This document shows positions 61,122 through 64,000 of a DNA stretch of 64,000 nt, piece by piece. Position 1 is the stretch's first letter; every line of letters starts with the position of its first letter. The translations under genes were made by a program, and so were the position numbers. The stretch comes from Hungatella effluvii. GTDB lineage: Bacteria; Bacillota; Clostridia; Lachnospirales; Lachnospiraceae. The notes beneath the pieces are model-generated. The model had not been told where the DNA came from, made no database searches, and worked only from the letters and a program-made list of their open reading frames with translations. The stretch lies in the NCBI RefSeq assembly GCF_003201875.1, contig NZ_QJKD01000007.1:277411-341410 (forward strand), written 5' to 3'.

Positions 61122-61961
61122 ATGAATAAATTATTTACTATCGGCGAGATGGCGAAGCTATTCGGTATTAATGCGAAAACGCTGCGTTATTACGATGAAA
61201 TAGGATTGATCCGTCCGGAGCATACGGACCCCAAGACAGGATACCGTTACTACTCTACCGGGCAGTTTGAGCGCCTTAATACAATTAAATATTTAAGAGC
61301 GCTGGATATGCCACTGACTAAAATTATGCGTTTTTTTGATAATAAGGATATCGGTCAGATGATGGAGATTCTGAAAGAGCAGCAGCAGGAGGTTCTTGTA
61401 AAACACAGAGAATTGGAACGCATAGAATACAAGATCAGTGAACGTCTCTCACAGCTCCATGATGCACTGTATACCATATATAACCAGGTGGAGGAGGTTG
61501 CTCTGCCGGATAGAAAGCTGGCCATGCTGCGGACGGAAATTCCGGCCACGGATGATCTGGAATATTCTATCCGCCAACTGGAACGGCAGACACAATTGGA
61601 GGCCGCCATGTTTTTGGGGAAGGTGGGCGTGTCCATTTCAATGCGTCATGTGATGTCACATAAATTCGATGAGTTTTGTTCCATATTTGTTGTGCTGGAA
61701 CCTGGAGACGTCTATGACGGAGAGGCAGTGGATATTCCGGGCGGAAGATACCTAACACTGAGGTATTGTGGAACGCATACGCAGTCATCGGTCTACTATG
61801 AAAAACTTTTGTCTGAAGTGAAAGTGAGAGGCTATGAACTGGCCGGAAATTCTATTGAAATTACGTTAGTGGATGCGGGAATGACAAACGATACTACACG
61901 GTTTGTAACAGAGCTGCAGCTGCCCGTGACAGTTGGGCAAGAGTATGACCTTAGGAATTAA
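61122..61961 (+). CDS. MerR-family regulator with GyrI-like domain
   Basis: The 279-residue protein has an N-terminal MerR helix-turn-helix (TIGEMAKLFGINAKTLRYYDEIGLI, RYYSTGQFERLN), a long coiled-coil helix (about 85-125) and a C-terminal effector-binding domain (about 150-275) like BmrR/GyrI multidrug sensors. It lacks the Cys residues of metal-sensing MerR proteins. ATG 61122 follows agtaaaggggcagtccc. It has its own promoter and is followed by a terminator-like hairpin at 61989. Confidence 0.92.
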   Translation: MNKLFTIGEMAKLFGINAKTLRYYDEIGLIRPEHTDPKTGYRYYSTGQFERLNTIKYLRALDMPLTKIMRFFDNKDIGQMMEILKEQQQEVLVKHRELERIEYKISERLSQLHDALYTIYNQVEEVALPDRKLAMLRTEIPATDDLEYSIRQLERQTQLEAAMFLGKVGVSISMRHVMSHKFDEFCSIFVVLEPGDVYDGEAVDIPGGRYLTLRYCGTHTQSSVYYEKLLSEVKVRGYELAGNSIEITLVDAGMTNDTTRFVTELQLPVTVGQEYDLRN

Positions 61962-61988
61962 TATAAAAAGGAATATAGCTTTTATAGT

Positions 61989-62016
61989 AGAGCTGCCGGC
62001 AGACAGCTCTGCTTTT
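61989..62016 (+). terminator. Terminator hairpin at the group II intron insertion site
   Basis: AGAGCTG (61989-61995) and CAGCTCT (62004-62010) with an 8-base loop, then GCTTTTC. The intron begins at 62021, just after it, the typical position for introns that insert behind terminators. Confidence 0.65.
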
Positions 62017-62089
62017 CATAGTGCGCCCGGCGGCGCACGTTTCTAACCGGTGCAAGTCCGGAATCCGCCCGGTAGCCTGCAAAGAAAAA

Positions 62090-63490
62090 GTCAATAGTTA
62101 TTTTTAAAATAAGTTATATTAAAAAATTGGTATCACAATAAAGCCGCCAATTATTGCCGGCTGAAAACGGAAAGATGAAAAACTACTATTAAGAAGTCAA
62201 CGATGAGAGGTATTCATTGACTCGTCCGTAATAAATACGGAGAAATTTGTTTGCACCGGCGGTCATATAAACGTAATAATCTTTGCCTTGAGCACGTTTT
62301 TTCATCATAAATCCGTATACCGGATCATCTGGGGGTGCCAGTTTCATAAGTGAGTCCATAATTAGAAATAAGGTCTTTCTGAGTTGTGGAGCTCCTCGTT
62401 TTGATGTTCGAACACTTTGCTGCTCATAGTCACCAGATTGATTGGCACCTGGATCAACCCCGGCATAGGCAGTTAGAGCACCTTTATGAGAAAAACGGGA
62501 TACATCACCGATTTCAGCTATCAGTTGCGGACCGAGTGTAGTTCCTACCCCAGCCATATCAAGTACTATAGGGTATTCTGGAAGTTTAGCAGCAGTCTGG
62601 TTCATAAGGAGACGAAGTGATTCCACATTTTTTGAGGCTATATTTAGCTGATCAACTGCCTGATGAATCAAAAGTTTTGTTATATTATCTTTTGGTAGTG
62701 TTGCGATAAGATCGTAACTAAATTCATATATATCGTTAGGCTTTTGGGGCTGAAAATTATATTTTTTCTTTTTACACCAAGATTGATACCGCTCAGAGAA
62801 CGAAGAAATAGACTGTTTACGTACACAGTCAACATGCCAGAAGATAGTGACAAAATCCACCCATTTTTGGCTTCCATCATTTCTTGCAGGGCTGTCAAAG
62901 AAGGTATTTATACCTGGAAATGTTTCATCAAGAAGAGCAATAAGATTATTCTTCATGGCTGTTTTCTGTTTCATGTAGAAATCAAACTGGCGGTTCATGT
63001 TTTTCAGTTGTCGGCGTAATTCATCCGTGTTGGTGTATGGTTTAAGTTCGCACCAGTTATCAAGAGTGTAGCGTGCGATTTTTATTGCATCAGCTTTGTC
63101 TGTTTTTACTTTACGTAATGAATTATTACCGAAGTCTTTTATTAGTTTAGGATTAATGGCACTTACGAATAAACCAGCGTCTGACAACCACTGTGCCATG
63201 GGCTCATAGTATCGGCCTGTATGTTCCATAACAATTCGAGTATCGCCATTTAAGCTTTTCAACTGGCTAATTAGATATGTTATGTCAGAAGATGTGTGTT
63301 TTACATCAAATGGTGTAGCAACAATCTCTCCGAATGGGCGGAGGATAGCGATTGTACTTTTGTTTTTTGAGACGTCAATACCTACTGCATTCATTGTATT
63401 CTCCTTGTTTGGTGTTTTGTTAATGGTAAGGTCGGCTTTACTCATTGCTTATTCTAACTACTGGCTGACACGAACGTAATAAATCTACCT
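62090..63490 (-). mobile_element. IS110-family insertion element
   Basis: The element consists of a transposase gene on the minus strand with about 100 nt of AT-rich flank on each side. It lacks the terminal inverted repeats of other IS families, as expected for the IS110 group. A near-palindrome GCCGCCAAT-T-ATTGCCGGC (62143-62161) sits beyond the transposase 3' end. The region upstream of the transposase could encode the bridge RNA of this family. Exact ends could not be set because the surrounding intron is not fully known to me. Confidence 0.7.
62189..63394 (-). CDS. IS110-family DEDD transposase
   Basis: From ATG 63394, behind aaggagaatac on the minus strand, the protein has 401 residues; the frame is open to 63445. 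It has an N-terminal RuvC-like DEDD domain (GIDVSKNKSTIAIL, VMEHTGRYYEPMAQWL, KTDKADAIKIARY) and a C-terminal Transposase_20 domain (DMAGVGTTLGPQLIAEIGDVSRF, GALTAYAGVDPGANQSGD, RGAPQLRKTLFLI) with the catalytic Ser region. It should move by a site-specific recombination guided by a bridge RNA. The gene appears intact. Confidence 0.93.
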   Translation of the reverse strand: MNAVGIDVSKNKSTIAILRPFGEIVATPFDVKHTSSDITYLISQLKSLNGDTRIVMEHTGRYYEPMAQWLSDAGLFVSAINPKLIKDFGNNSLRKVKTDKADAIKIARYTLDNWCELKPYTNTDELRRQLKNMNRQFDFYMKQKTAMKNNLIALLDETFPGINTFFDSPARNDGSQKWVDFVTIFWHVDCVRKQSISSFSERYQSWCKKKKYNFQPQKPNDIYEFSYDLIATLPKDNITKLLIHQAVDQLNIASKNVESLRLLMNQTAAKLPEYPIVLDMAGVGTTLGPQLIAEIGDVSRFSHKGALTAYAGVDPGANQSGDYEQQSVRTSKRGAPQLRKTLFLIMDSLMKLAPPDDPVYGFMMKKRAQGKDYYVYMTAGANKFLRIYYGRVNEYLSSLTS

Positions 63491-64000
63491 GCGTAAAACG
63501 AATGCTGCGAATGAGGGCAGGCTGACATTCTACCGGACGGACGCGAAGTCCAAGTGGGAAGCAGTCATACCATTGTTCCCTTCATTCTAACAGCTTGAGC
63601 AATAAGAAGGATATGGACATGGCTGGTTGTCATGTACCTTATCCATAATTCTATTGTAGTAGTGGGAAGGATATAGCCGAAGGCAAGGGTGTCCATCGTG
63701 AGGTGGAATCTGAAGGAAGCTGGATATGGGGAACATACTAACCCATGGGCAAATCTCTGGTCTGACGAACAGAAATCACATCAGGCTATGCATGAGGGTA
63801 AGGCTGCTATACAAGTCGAAGCCCAATAACTACACGGAATCATGTATGGTAAATGTGGCAGATAGATGGAGAGAAAGAAACGTGTGGTACCCGGGGAGGT
63901 CTGTACGGAATGTCCTGAAAGGGATAACCATTATCGAAAGATAGTGCTGAACGTACAGAAGTCAGCCGAGGTCGTAGTAGTCGAGAGATGAAGGACCGAA

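Larger units (their letters stand above)
62021..64000 (+). mobile_element. Group II intron, 5' part, interrupted by IS110 element and cut by window end
   Basis: It begins GTGCGCCCGGCGGCGCACG at 62021 and continues with a domain I-like stretch (accggtgcaagtccgg, cgcccggtagcc). After the IS110 element, sequence from about 63490 to 64000 again shows intron features I recall from Clostridial introns (gaggtggaatctgaagg, gaacagaaatcaca, tgtggcagatagatgg, tcagccgaggtcg). The reverse transcriptase/maturase gene is not in the window. A 72-codon frame at 63726 lies within structured intron RNA and is not called. The boundary with the IS is approximate. Confidence 0.75.

Noticed and set aside
63726..63944. 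72-codon frame near the right edge
   Set aside because: It lies in conserved structured RNA of the group II intron and does not look like a protein.
1..64000. CRISPR arrays, tRNA or rRNA genes
   Set aside because: No regularly spaced repeats, cloverleaf-type sequences or rRNA motifs were seen on reading both strands; a dedicated scan was not possible.

Overview
The window looks like the chromosome of a spore-forming, anaerobic gut Lachnospiraceae (Clostridium cluster XIVa; an Enterocloster/Hungatella/Lachnoclostridium-like genus is my guess). The basis is a GlgD-type glycogen synthesis subunit, SpoVG, SpmB, a GerMN lipoprotein, meso-diaminopimelate dehydrogenase, a Gram-positive Tad pilus locus, a T-box ahead of metG, strong TTGACA/TATAAT promoters with AGGAGG-type ribosome sites, and no outer-membrane genes. 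No tRNA, rRNA or CRISPR array was seen.

Layout. 1-4 kb: glgD, spoVG, ddh and two small proteins (DUF3783-like, SseB-like). 4.2-7.8 kb: a heterodimeric ABC exporter pair followed by a ~330-bp foldback sequence. 8.5-20.1 kb: a catabolic cluster made of a Gfo/Idh dehydrogenase, a complete Opp/Dpp-type ABC importer (binding protein, two permeases, two ATPases), a GntR/FadR-type regulator, a Cys/Met-type PLP enzyme and a GH36 alpha-galactosidase. A 20-bp element occurs before the first gene and again before the PLP gene (18 of 20 identical) and is a candidate operator. 20.2-21.3 kb: a broken AlbA_2 (Schlafen-type) gene. 21.4-26.3 kb, minus strand: an APH-like kinase, glgB, a GH13 enzyme, a YaaL-like protein and an ArsR regulator.

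26.6-36.8 kb: a Tad/Flp pilus operon (prepilin peptidase, TadZ, TadA, TadB, TadC, Flp pilin, DUF5702-like protein, TadE-like protein with two Cys repeats, second peptidase, second TadE-like protein, FHA protein), followed by a rhomboid protease, a HIT protein and a sigma factor. 38.5-45.4 kb: murG, an anti-sigma-like membrane protein and a secreted DUF6147-like protein of AT-rich composition, Spx/ArsC, spmB, MarR, GerMN lipoprotein and a DUF885 lipoprotein. 45.5-51.1 kb: T-box, metG, TraX-like, TatD, rsmA, TetR. 51.5-57 kb: oleate hydratase, a second oligopeptide-binding lipoprotein, a GNAT/YoaP protein, a UPF0340 protein and a HIT protein. 57-62 kb: a RpiR regulator divergent from a GH1 enzyme plus PTS EIIBC, then a MerR regulator.

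From 62.0 kb to the right edge lies a group II intron, truncated by the window end, which begins just after the probable terminator of the MerR gene and is itself interrupted by an IS110-family element. The cell depicted stores glycogen, imports and splits alpha- and beta-linked sugars, sporulates and builds a Tad-type pilus. The points most worth follow-up are the GntR cluster with its shared operator, the unusual Tad components (two prepilin peptidases, zinc-ribbon-like TadE fusion, Ig-like insert in TadC, in-frame stop at the tadA start), the large foldback, and the IS110-in-intron nest.
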